The notes under the pieces: model-generated
What the model was told of the DNA's origin: nothing
Databases searched by the model: none
What the model saw: only the letters and a program-made list of their open reading frames with translations
Program-made: the position numbers and the translations under genes
Assembly (NCBI RefSeq): GCF_000725545.1
Contig: NZ_JNZP01000002.1
Location: forward strand, 62,001 to 126,000
Origin: Streptomyces exfoliatus
Lineage (GTDB): Bacteria > Actinomycetota > Actinomycetes > Streptomycetales > Streptomycetaceae
Length of the DNA: 64,000 nt
Direction of reading: 5' to 3'
Shown: positions 49,485-57,731 of the stretch, one piece after another
How positions within the stretch are numbered: the first letter of the stretch is position 1
How the letters are laid out: each line of letters opens with the position of its first letter

Positions 49485-50296
49485 TCGAACCGACCGTCGG
49501 CAGTCTCGTCACCCTCCGCGCGGAGGGTGACCTGCTTCCGCTGCACTGCGTCCATCCGGTCTCCGGATCGCCGTTCTGCTACTCGTCGATGGCGCACCGA
49601 ATCGCCCCGGCGCGCCCGGTGTTCGGATTCGAGGCGCCAGGATTCGACGGCGCCTCGGAGCCCTTGACGTCGATCCGCGAGCTGGCCGAGCTGCACACGG
49701 CCTCGCTCCGGGCGGACCGGCCGCACGGCCCCTACCAGTTGCTCGGATGGTCCCTCGGCGGGGTCGTCGCGTACGAGATGGCACGGCTCCTCGTCGCCGC
49801 GGGTGAGGAGGTGCCGCTGCTCGTCATCGTGGACGCGGCGCTGCCCGGGACGCAGTCGGTGCCGCCCGACGACGAGCTGGCCCGCTACTTCCTGTACGAC
49901 TTCCTCGGCGTGACCCGTGACCGGGCCCCCGGTGTCGACAAGGCGCTGGCCGGTGTGCGCCCGGGGGCGGAGCCGGCCGAGGTCTTCGCCGCGGCGGAGC
50001 TCCACGGCGCCGTACCCGAGGAGTTCGACGCGGAGTTCCTGCTGGAGCGCTACGCCCTCTTCCGTACGCATGTCGTGGCCATGCGCGAGCACCGGCTCGA
50101 CGCGGTGTACGACGGGCCCACGATCCTGATCAGAGCCGCGGAATCGGTGGAGCGGCTCCTCGACTGGAGTCCGTACGCGAGCCGGCTCACCGAGCACATC
50201 GCACCGGGTGACCACCATTCCGTGTGGCAGGACCCGGGCCTGGCGGCCATCACCGCCGTCGTCAACGAGGCGCTACGAGAGGCGAGTCCGGCATGA
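49481..50296 (+). CDS. Stand-alone thioesterase (alpha/beta hydrolase, type II-like)
   Basis: A 271-residue serine hydrolase. The nucleophile is S91 in LGWSLGG, the acid is probably Asp in VIVDAALPG near residue 114, and the base is His in GDHHSVW near 245. HCVHPVSGSPFCYSSMA provides the oxyanion region. It could release the product from the carrier protein or remove stalled intermediates. Neither NRPS gene has a built-in TE, so this enzyme probably does the final release. The GTG at 49481 overlaps the NRPS2 stop (GTGA) and its own stop overlaps the MFS start (ATGA). Confidence 0.93.
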   Translation: MIEPTVGSLVTLRAEGDLLPLHCVHPVSGSPFCYSSMAHRIAPARPVFGFEAPGFDGASEPLTSIRELAELHTASLRADRPHGPYQLLGWSLGGVVAYEMARLLVAAGEEVPLLVIVDAALPGTQSVPPDDELARYFLYDFLGVTRDRAPGVDKALAGVRPGAEPAEVFAAAELHGAVPEEFDAEFLLERYALFRTHVVAMREHRLDAVYDGPTILIRAAESVERLLDWSPYASRLTEHIAPGDHHSVWQDPGLAAITAVVNEALREASPA

Positions 50297-51612
50297 CGGA
50301 GCACGGCACGCCCACCGCGTCGGCCCCCGCGGCCGAGGCGGAGGGCCCTCCTCGGTCGCTCTGGCGCGACAGGGACTTCATGGTGTTCTGGGCGGGCGAG
50401 GGGCTCTCCCTCTATGGCACCCAGATCACCCAGCTCGCGCTGCCGCTGACCGCGGTCCTGGTCTTCGGCGTGGGCGCCGGGGAGCTGGGCATGCTGCGGT
50501 TCGCACAGCTGGTTCCCTTCCTCGGGCTCGCCCTGCTCTTCGGCGTCTGGGTGGACCGGGTGCGGAAGCGGCCGGTGATGCTGGGCGCCAACCTGGTCCG
50601 GATGGTGCTGATCGGGCTCGTGCCGGTCCTGTACGAGTTCGGGCTGCTCACGCTGCCGACGCTGTACGCGCTCGCGCTCGGCATCGGGGTGGCGACGGTG
50701 CTCTTCGACGTCAGCTGGATGTCGTACGTTCCGGTGCTCGTGAAGGACCGGCGCAGCCTCCTCGAGGCGAACACCAAGCTGAACGCAACGCTGTCGTCGG
50801 CGGACATCGCCGGGCCCGGTCTCGCCGGCACACTCGTGAGCGTGTTCTCGGCGCCGTTCGCCATGACCGCCAACGCCTTCTCGTACGCCCTGTCGGTGGT
50901 GTCGCTGCTCCTCATCAGGAAGCCCGAGCCCGCGCCGGCGGTGCCGGAGGAGAAGCGGCGGCTGCGCGTCGAGCTCTTGGAGGGGCTGCGCTGGGTGTTC
51001 GGGAACCGCTGGCTGCGTGCGATGGGGCTCGTCGGCTGTTCGTGCAACTTCCTGCTGACCATGGTGCAGACGCTGTTCCTGCTCTACGCGGTGCGCGACA
51101 AGGAACTGTCCGCCGCGGCGGTCGGTTTCGTGATGGGCGCGGCGGCCGTGGGAGGCCTGCTCGGCGCGCTGGTGTCCGGGATGGTGGTGCGCCGTCTTTC
51201 GGTGGGCACCGCGTACCGGGTGTCGGTGTCGGTGATCTTCCTCGGCCCGCTGCTCATTCCCGCGGCGGGCGGTCCCCGCTGGCTGCTCGTGGGCCTGTTC
51301 GTGGCCTCCTTCTTCATGGAGTACGTGGGCGCGAGCGTCTCGAACGTGCTCATCGTGAGCCTGCGTCAGACCATCACCCCGCAGCATCTGATGGGCCGGA
51401 TGACGGCCGCGATGCGCATGCTGCTGTACGGCGGCGGGGCGCTCGGCGGGCCCGTCGGCGGCCTGCTCGCGGCGCTCGCCGGTCTGCACGGTGCCCTGTG
51501 GATCGCGGGCCTGCTGTCCGCGGCGATGCTGGTCCCGATCTTCCTGTCCCCGGTCGGCAGGCTGCGCGCCATGCCCACCGGGCCGGAGGACGAGGCGTTC
51601 ATCTCACGGTGA
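50293..51612 (+). CDS. MFS transporter (enterobactin-exporter-like)
   Basis: A 439-residue, 12-helix major facilitator protein. DRDFMVFWAGEGLSLYGTQITQLALPL at the front and the loop FGVWVDRVRKRPVMLGANL (the MFS A-motif) are typical of the EntS-like/macrolide-exporter group. The central loop RKPEPAPAVPEEKRR splits the two six-helix bundles. It probably exports the product and may provide self-resistance. It is the last gene of the forward string, starting with ATG 50293 inside the TE stop. Its 3' end overlaps that of the convergent SARP gene by 14 bp. Confidence 0.9.
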   Translation: MTEHGTPTASAPAAEAEGPPRSLWRDRDFMVFWAGEGLSLYGTQITQLALPLTAVLVFGVGAGELGMLRFAQLVPFLGLALLFGVWVDRVRKRPVMLGANLVRMVLIGLVPVLYEFGLLTLPTLYALALGIGVATVLFDVSWMSYVPVLVKDRRSLLEANTKLNATLSSADIAGPGLAGTLVSVFSAPFAMTANAFSYALSVVSLLLIRKPEPAPAVPEEKRRLRVELLEGLRWVFGNRWLRAMGLVGCSCNFLLTMVQTLFLLYAVRDKELSAAAVGFVMGAAAVGGLLGALVSGMVVRRLSVGTAYRVSVSVIFLGPLLIPAAGGPRWLLVGLFVASFFMEYVGASVSNVLIVSLRQTITPQHLMGRMTAAMRMLLYGGGALGGPVGGLLAALAGLHGALWIAGLLSAAMLVPIFLSPVGRLRAMPTGPEDEAFISR

Positions 51613-53599
51613 GGTCCGTCGCCCGCGTGACGTCCTCACGCTGGCGGAAGGCGGCCCTCCGGAGGACCGCGGCGCGCCGCAGTACGACGGCGTAGGGTTC
51701 GCCCTCGTCCGGGTCCGCCGCGTCGAGCCGTGCCAGGGCCGCCCTCCGGTTCAGCATCGGCTCCTGCTGGGCGCACTCGGCCGCGTAGATCCCCAGGAGG
51801 TCGTGGAGGCGGTAGCGCTGCCCGTGGTCCTCCAGGAGGTGGTGGGCGACGAGCTGGCCGAGCAGCCGCCGGGCGGTGTCGCGGTCCGTGTCCGCGAGCG
51901 ACGCGGCGGCGGAGACCGTGATCGGACCGTCCTTGCGCAGGCCGAGGAAGCGGAACATCCGTGCCGCTTCCGCGGGCAGGGCCCGGTACGACGTCTCGAA
52001 CGCGTCGCGCACGCTCGCGAGGGCGTCGTCGGCGACGGTGAGGCGGTCGAGCCGGCCGCTCTCCCTCGTGTACTGCTCCACGAGCGTCGCCAGCGGGACG
52101 CCGGGGTTCGCGGTGAGTGCTTCGGCGGTGATGCGGAGCGCGAGCGGCAGCCCGCCGCAGAGGGCGGCGAGGCGCCGGGCCGCTTCCCCGTGGTCCGTGA
52201 GCCGCCCGCCGGACAAGGTGGTGAGCAGCTCGGCGGCCTCGTCGGCGGCCAGTGGCCGGACGGCGACCGTGCGCGCGCCGTCCCTGGCGGCCAGGCCGCC
52301 GAACCGCTGGCGGCTCGTGGCCACGACGCAGGACGCGCCGCGCGGGATCAGGGGCCTCAGCTGGTCCGCGCTGAGGGCGTCGTCCAGGACGATCAGCGTG
52401 CGTTTGCCGTACAGCAGGCTGCGGTAGAGGGTGGCGCGGCCCGCGAGGTCCCGTGGGATGCGCGTGCTGTCGGCTCCGAGACTGGTGAGCAGATGCAGCA
52501 GCGCGTCCGACGCGGTCAGCGGCCTGCCGCGCAGCCCGTTGCCGCAGAGGTCGACATAGAGCTGGCCGTCCGGGAAGCGGTCCGCGAGCCGGTGCGCGAG
52601 TTCCAGCACGAGTGCGGACTTGCCGACGCCCGCGGGGCCGTCGACGACGATCACCGGGGTGCTGCGCTGGGCGAACTCGTCGTCGACGAGTGCCTCCAGC
52701 TCCTTCAGCTCCGTCTCGCGTCCGGTGAAGCCGCGTGCCACCGGAGGGAGTTGTGCGGGTACGGGCAGTCCGGCGCCCCGTCCGTCACGGGGCCTGGGGG
52801 CCAGGTTCCCCGCGGGGAGCCGTAACTCGCGCTGTCCGGCGAGGATCCGCCGGTGGAGGTCCTGGAGCTCGGTCCCCGGCTCGATGCCCAGCTCGCGGCG
52901 CAACAGCCGGCGGGTCTCCGTGTACACGGTGAGGGCGTGCGCCTGGCGGCCGGCGTGGTAGAGCGCCAGCATGAGCAGCCAGCGGAGCTTCTCGCGCAAG
53001 GGTTCGTCGGCCACGGCGCGTGAGAGCTGGTCGACCGCCTCGGCGTATTCGCCGGCCTCCAGCATGACCGCGGCCCACTCCTCGACCGCGGTCAGGCGCA
53101 GGTTCCGCAGCCGGACGCCCTCCATGGCGGCGAAGGGTCCCGGGACCCCTGCGTAGGCCTCGCCCCTCCAGAGCGCCAGGGCGTCCTCGTACAGCCGTAA
53201 GGTCGTTTCGGCGCTGCCGCCCTCGCGTGACCTGCGGGCGTGGCCGTGCCGCTGGACGAAGAGCGTGGCGTCGACGTCCACCGGGTCGAGCCGCAGGCAG
53301 TAGCCCCCCGACGCCGAGGAGAGCACGGCGCTGGCGGCCCTGCTGCCGCGTGCGGGCTCCAGCGCGCGGCGCAGCCGGGCCACGTAGGTGTGGACGCCGT
53401 TGGCCGCCGTCTCCGGTGTGTCGCTGCCCCAGAGGGCGCTGGTGATGGTCTGTCCGCTCACCACCTCGCCGGCCCGGCTGGCGAGCAGGCTCAGGACCGC
53501 GCGCTGTTTGGGTGAGCCCAGCGGGACTTCCTCACCGTCCCGCCAGGCACGTATCGGTCCCAGAAGCTGGATGCGAAGAGATGCCCCCGTGCAGATCAT
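51599..53599 (-). CDS. SARP-type pathway activator (AfsR/DnrI/RedD family) with NB-ARC domain and two TTA codons
   Basis: A 666-residue regulator. An OmpR-type winged helix (LRIQLLGPIRAWRDGEEV, GSPKQRAVLSLLASRAG) is followed by a bacterial transcriptional activation domain up to about residue 250 and then an NB-ARC ATPase with the Walker A VDGPAGVGKSALV near 315 and the Walker B LIVLDDAL. There are no C-terminal TPR repeats. Leucine TTA codons are at 53198-53200 and 52823-52825, so translation should depend on the bldA tRNA. It faces the MFS gene and lies 136 bp after the LuxR gene. I use ATG 53599, which has GAGGGG at about 11 bp; GTG 53611 is an alternative. Confidence 0.93.
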   Translation of the reverse strand: MICTGASLRIQLLGPIRAWRDGEEVPLGSPKQRAVLSLLASRAGEVVSGQTITSALWGSDTPETAANGVHTYVARLRRALEPARGSRAASAVLSSASGGYCLRLDPVDVDATLFVQRHGHARRSREGGSAETTLRLYEDALALWRGEAYAGVPGPFAAMEGVRLRNLRLTAVEEWAAVMLEAGEYAEAVDQLSRAVADEPLREKLRWLLMLALYHAGRQAHALTVYTETRRLLRRELGIEPGTELQDLHRRILAGQRELRLPAGNLAPRPRDGRGAGLPVPAQLPPVARGFTGRETELKELEALVDDEFAQRSTPVIVVDGPAGVGKSALVLELAHRLADRFPDGQLYVDLCGNGLRGRPLTASDALLHLLTSLGADSTRIPRDLAGRATLYRSLLYGKRTLIVLDDALSADQLRPLIPRGASCVVATSRQRFGGLAARDGARTVAVRPLAADEAAELLTTLSGGRLTDHGEAARRLAALCGGLPLALRITAEALTANPGVPLATLVEQYTRESGRLDRLTVADDALASVRDAFETSYRALPAEAARMFRFLGLRKDGPITVSAAASLADTDRDTARRLLGQLVAHHLLEDHGQRYRLHDLLGIYAAECAQQEPMLNRRAALARLDAADPDEGEPYAVVLRRAAVLRRAAFRQREDVTRATDLTVR
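52823..52825 (-). other. Rare TTA (bldA) codon in the SARP gene
   Basis: In frame, the codon for Leu in GQRELRLPAG reads TTA (TAA on the plus strand). TTA codons are rare in Streptomyces and need the bldA-encoded tRNA, which accumulates late in growth. Confidence 0.9.
53198..53200 (-). other. Rare TTA (bldA) codon in the SARP gene
   Basis: In frame, the codon for Leu in SAETTLRLYED reads TTA. Together with the codon at 52823 this gives the SARP gene two bldA-dependent positions. Confidence 0.9.
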
Positions 53600-53735
53600 C
53601 GTGCCGTTCACCCCTCAGGAATCACCGAGCATTGAAGTGGTCATGACATATGCGACTGCGCAGCGTGCCGGAAGGGTCGTCACTCGAGGCATGGCCGCGA
53701 ATGTAGATCCGGACACCAGGGCGGCACCAGGCCCT

Positions 53736-54728
53736 TCAGGGAGCATCGGGCATGCTCCGAAAGGCGTACTGCCGCTCGCCCTTCCCCGCAGGGTCGATGA
53801 GCCGCGCCTCCAGCGCCTTGTTGACGGCCCCGATGCGCGAGGCCGCGCCCAGCTTCTCGAAGATGTTCCGCAGGTGCCGCTTCACCGTCGCCTCGGTGAT
53901 GCCGAGGAGGACGGCGATCTGACGATTGCTCAGCGCTTCGGCGACACGCATGAGGACCTCTCGTTCGCGGGGCGAGAGGGGCTGCCGGGCGGCACCGCGG
54001 AACGCGGTTCCCGACGTCGCGCCGCACGGCAGGGCGATCATGACCGCCGAGGAGTCGCCGCGAGTGAGTTCGTGGAGCTCGAGGCGGCGCAGGGCGAGGC
54101 CGGCCGCGCTGCCGACGCGGTCGTGGATCTCCCGCGCCATCGCCTCGCGGCTGCGCCGGGTGGAGTCCCGTACGACATCGAGCAGCTGGTGGTCGCATTC
54201 GTCCGCGCGGTCCGCCCCGCACGCGCGGTCATCGGCGTCAGTGCGGCCAGGGGCGTCAGCGCCTTCCGCGCCGTCCGTCAGTGAGCGCGTGACCGCCGCC
54301 TGAACCCGTGCCGGCAGCCGTACAGCGCTCGGTGCGCCGGACGACCGCAGGGTCAGGGAGCGCTCCAGGTACTCCGCGACGACCTCGACCAGCAAGGATC
54401 CCGCACGCACGGCGTGGACCGACACGGCTCCTCCCCGGGCGATCCGGCCGGCACCCCGCGGGCCCGTGAGCCGCACGGATCGCGGCTCGCCCGATGCCCC
54501 GGCACCGGTGCCCGGCGTGGCCCAGCACTCGTTCAAAATTCCATGAACCCGATCACATACGGAATCCCAGGCTTCCATGTCCAGCCCGAGCGGATTGCGT
54601 TCTTCGACGAGCCTGCTCCGATAGGCGTCGAGCAACCCGGCCTCGCAGGAGAGTAAATGCGCGGCCGACTCCTCGTCTTCGACACAAGGACCTCGCCGTG
54701 ACTTTCCCCGCGCCGATGTGTCGGACAC
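53736..54728 (-). CDS. LuxR-type regulator with a kinase-dimerisation-like segment and one TTA codon
   Basis: A 330-residue regulator. The C-terminus has a full LuxR HTH (LSPREREVLMRVAEALSNRQIAVLLGITEATVKRHLRNIFEKLG). The middle contains AREIHDRVGSAAGLALRRLELHEL, which looks like the HisKA_3 dimerisation helix with its H-D motif from NarL-type kinases, but there is no ATPase domain. The N-terminal 130 residues match nothing I know. A TTA codon (Leu after AAH) lies at 54654-54656. GTG 54728 is chosen for its GGGGAAG/GGGGAG context; ATG 54752 and TTG 54788 are possible. It lies upstream of the SARP gene on the same strand and probably controls it. Confidence 0.85.
   Translation of the reverse strand: MSDTSARGKSRRGPCVEDEESAAHLLSCEAGLLDAYRSRLVEERNPLGLDMEAWDSVCDRVHGILNECWATPGTGAGASGEPRSVRLTGPRGAGRIARGGAVSVHAVRAGSLLVEVVAEYLERSLTLRSSGAPSAVRLPARVQAAVTRSLTDGAEGADAPGRTDADDRACGADRADECDHQLLDVVRDSTRRSREAMAREIHDRVGSAAGLALRRLELHELTRGDSSAVMIALPCGATSGTAFRGAARQPLSPREREVLMRVAEALSNRQIAVLLGITEATVKRHLRNIFEKLGAASRIGAVNKALEARLIDPAGKGERQYAFRSMPDAP
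54654..54656 (-). other. Rare TTA (bldA) codon in the LuxR-type gene
   Basis: The codon for the first Leu of AAHLLSCEAG reads TTA (TAA on the plus strand), near codon 25. It puts this regulator under bldA control as well. Confidence 0.9.
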
Positions 54729-56038
54729 GTCTCCCCCTTCCCCGATGCCCATCCCTCCGCCGGTTCCCTCGACACACGGACGGTGCAAAACGGAGAGAAA
54801 TGCCGGAGATCGCCATGATCTTGCCGTACCACCAAAAGGACGTCAAGTGGGCGTGCCCATGGAATCAACATGTTCATACGCCATTGACGAAGACACCAGT
54901 CCTCCGAAAGAACTCGGACGGCGACGAACGTCCGACCCGTCGACTTCCGGTCCGCCCGAGGGTCACCACAGGGACCGCCCAAGGGCCACCGAAGGACCGC
55001 CGAACACCCGTGGTGTCACGGGCGAACACCAACGGAACACTGTGACAGGGGCGGCCCGACACCACCAGCCGATCCCCCACCACCCGTCAATGCGGCGCTG
55101 ACGCGAACGTCTGTTTCCGGCCGACTGGGCACCGCCCTCCGGGCGCACGACGGACACATCCCACATCGCCGCATTCATGTCGTATCAGGTCACCATGGAC
55201 TTGAATTCCCTGCCAAGTCGCGACGCACGCCACCATGACCATCCGAGTGAAATCCTACGGAATACGAAACGGCTGCCCGTCCACAACCCCGGGACCAATA
55301 CCCCCGGCCGAATACCGCGTCCTCCCAGAGGGCCCGAAATCCTTTCGGACCATTCCGATCCCTCCGGAAAACAATGCACCACACGGGCGCACGGGTTGCA
55401 CTGGTAAAGGCACTCCCGCATATCGGGGGCTCCCGCACGCCCGGGGGCGGGGGCTCGTATGCCGAACCGAAGAAGAACGGCCACCGGCGGCCGGGCTTCG
55501 GCCGGTCCGCGCCGATCCGGGGGCCTCGGCTGGCCGCTGAGCGCCGACAGCCCCGCCCGGCAGACGCCCCGCCGGGTCACCATCGCCCGTACATCGCTCG
55601 AACGCCACGACATTCTGCGGCCGTTCCTGTCGTATACCGAACGACCGAAGCGGATTGCCCGGACGGGGATGCAAATCCTCAAGGAACGGCATGCTCCTGG
55701 GAGTGGCTCGACACGTCCGGCCGCCTTCATCCCGCCCCGGGACGACTCGCCATGTCCGCGTCATGCCGATTCCGCCCCGGGCATTTCCTGTCGGCGGGAG
55801 AGAGCGGCGCGGAACTCCCGCAGTCCCCCACGGGTCGACGGGATGTCGTCAGCCGGCGCCGAGGCCGGACGGTGCGACGCCGGTCCGCCACGCGCCCCTG
55901 CCTCCCACCCCCTCACGAGGCCTTCACAGGGACGCCATAACTATGGCTGGAATGCAGCGAGTTGTGGCTCGTGTGTTCACAGAACCCCCCAGAGATCGCT
56001 AACTTCCCCTCAACCTCGTTCGCCCCGGGAAGGACCTC
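54729..56038. other. 1.3-kb stretch without a convincing gene
   Basis: Between the LuxR start and the M28-like GTG I find no frame with a supported family match or sound codon bias. The frames at 54718-55101, 55374-55940 (plus) and 55185-55730 (minus) lack third-position GC bias, a good ribosome site and family similarity. By eye the base composition is less GC-rich than the flanks. It must contain the promoter of the LuxR gene and that of the M28-like gene (GGGAAGGA ribosome site at its right end). It could also hold a small RNA or a short peptide gene that I cannot recognise. Confidence 0.5.
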
Positions 56039-57595
56039 GTGAACGCATCCTCTCGCAGAGCCACGGCCACCCTCGCCGCAGCCGCTCTGGCGACCCCGCT
56101 CCTCCTGGCCTCCGCCTCACCCGCCTCCTCCGAGCAGGACAGGGCAGGCCGGGAAGCCGCCGCGCTCTCGAAGGCGCTCGTTCGCGAGGCGTCCGCCGAG
56201 GACGCCTTCAAGCACCTCCAGAGGTTCCAGGCGATAGCCGACTCGGCGGGCGGCCACCGCGTCGCCGGCTCGCTGGGGCACGACGCCTCGGCCGCGCACG
56301 TCTACCAGCAGCTGAAGAGGGCCGGGTACGACGTCTCGTACCAGCGGTTCGACTTCATCTACACGCAGACGCTGGCCGAGAAGCTCTCCACCATCACCCC
56401 GGCCCCACGCGACATCGAGATCAGGGCCCTGACGTACACCCCGTCGACGCCGGTGGGCGGGGTGACGGCCGAGGTGGCGGCCGTCCCGGTCGACGCCGAC
56501 GGCACCACCGGCTGCGAGCCCGGCGACTACACCACGGGCACCTACACCGGCAGGATCGCGCTGATCAGGCGCGGCGGCTGCTCCTTCGCCGCCAAGCAGC
56601 AGCAGGCCGCCGCCGCGGGCGCCACCGGCGCCCTCATCTACAACAACATCGACGCCGGATACGGTCCGCTCTCGGGCACCCTCGGCGACCCGGCCGCCGC
56701 GAAGATACCCACCGGCGGGATGAGCAAGGCCGAGGGCGAGAAGCTCGCCGCCGACCTCGCCCAGGGCCCGGTGACCCTCTCCTTCGAGATCCGCCAGCTC
56801 CAGGAGAAGCGTTCCACCAACAACGTGATCGCCGAGACGAAGAACGGCGACGCCGCCGACACCGTGATGCTCGGGGCCTCGCTCGACTCGGTGCTCGCGG
56901 GTCCGGGCATCAACGACAACGGCTCCGGCGCCGCCGGACTGCTCGACGTCGCGCTCAAGCTGGCCAAGAAGGAGAAGCACCCGCGGAACAAGGTGCGCTT
57001 CGCCTGGTGGTCGGCCGCGGAGAGCGGCCTGCTCGGCTCCCACCACTACGTCGCGAACCTCACGCCGCCCGCCATGCAGGAGATCAAGCTCTACCTGAAC
57101 TTCGAGCTGATCGCCTCCGCGAACCACGGCCTGTTCGTGTACGACGGCGACAACTCGGACGGCGCCAACACGCAGACCGCCCCGGCGGGCTCCGACCGGC
57201 TCGAGCGCGACATCACCGCGTTCCTCGGCACGAAGGGGCTGCCGCACGCCGGCACGCCGTTCGTCGCCCGCTTCGACTACGGCCCGTTCGTCACCGCAGG
57301 CATCCCCTCCGGCGGTACGTTCGCCGGCGCGGAGGGCCTCAAGTCGCCTGCCGAGGCGCAGAAGTTCGGCGGGACGGCTGGGGTCGCGTTCGACCCGAAC
57401 TACCACGCCGCCGGGGACACCCTCGGCAACATCAGCATGACGGCGTTCGAGCGCAACATCGACGTCATCGCGAACGCCGTCGGCACCTACGCGCACGACC
57501 TCGGCAGCCTGCGGCAGCCGTCCGCCGCCGGGCGGTCCGACATCCGGCCGACCGGCGACGCACCCGAGGGCGTCGGCCCCGGCGTGACCGAGTAG
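56039..57595 (+). CDS. Secreted M28-family protein with degraded zinc site (probable pseudo-peptidase)
   Basis: A 518-residue exported protein. It has a signal peptide (residues 1-31, cleavage near ASA/SS), a PA domain (about 130-255, with GCEPGDY and GALIYNNIDAGYGPL) and an M28 aminopeptidase domain. Compared with S. griseus aminopeptidase (His85, Asp97, Glu131, Glu132, Asp160, His247), the equivalents are S281, D293, A327, E328, E356 and H456. One zinc ligand (His85) and the catalytic base (Glu131) are lost, and one ligand is Asp-to-Glu. Spacing matches exactly up to Asp160, so the alignment is sound. The enzyme is probably inactive. The GTG at 56039 has GGGAAGGA upstream. Confidence 0.88.
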   Translation: MNASSRRATATLAAAALATPLLLASASPASSEQDRAGREAAALSKALVREASAEDAFKHLQRFQAIADSAGGHRVAGSLGHDASAAHVYQQLKRAGYDVSYQRFDFIYTQTLAEKLSTITPAPRDIEIRALTYTPSTPVGGVTAEVAAVPVDADGTTGCEPGDYTTGTYTGRIALIRRGGCSFAAKQQQAAAAGATGALIYNNIDAGYGPLSGTLGDPAAAKIPTGGMSKAEGEKLAADLAQGPVTLSFEIRQLQEKRSTNNVIAETKNGDAADTVMLGASLDSVLAGPGINDNGSGAAGLLDVALKLAKKEKHPRNKVRFAWWSAAESGLLGSHHYVANLTPPAMQEIKLYLNFELIASANHGLFVYDGDNSDGANTQTAPAGSDRLERDITAFLGTKGLPHAGTPFVARFDYGPFVTAGIPSGGTFAGAEGLKSPAEAQKFGGTAGVAFDPNYHAAGDTLGNISMTAFERNIDVIANAVGTYAHDLGSLRQPSAAGRSDIRPTGDAPEGVGPGVTE

Positions 57596-57617
57596 GACGG
57601 CCCCCACCCCCGTACTC

Positions 57618-57653
57618 CCGGTGCCGGCGCCCCGTCCGACGGCCCGGCACCGG
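57618..57653 (+). terminator. Terminator hairpin after the M28-like gene
   Basis: CCGGTGCCGG (57618-57627) pairs perfectly with CCGGCACCGG (57644-57653), 23 bp after the stop. The loop is 16 bases. Confidence 0.6.
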
Positions 57654-57731
57654 TGGTCGTGCACCGTCCCACGGCATCCCGCGACCCAGACGCACCGCCC
57701 CAGACGAGCCGTCCGACAGAAAGCCGAGGCC

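Noticed and set aside
54718..55940. Several frames of 70-190 codons between the LuxR and M28-like genes
   Set aside because: They lack codon-position bias, good ribosome sites and family similarity. I report the stretch as non-coding instead.
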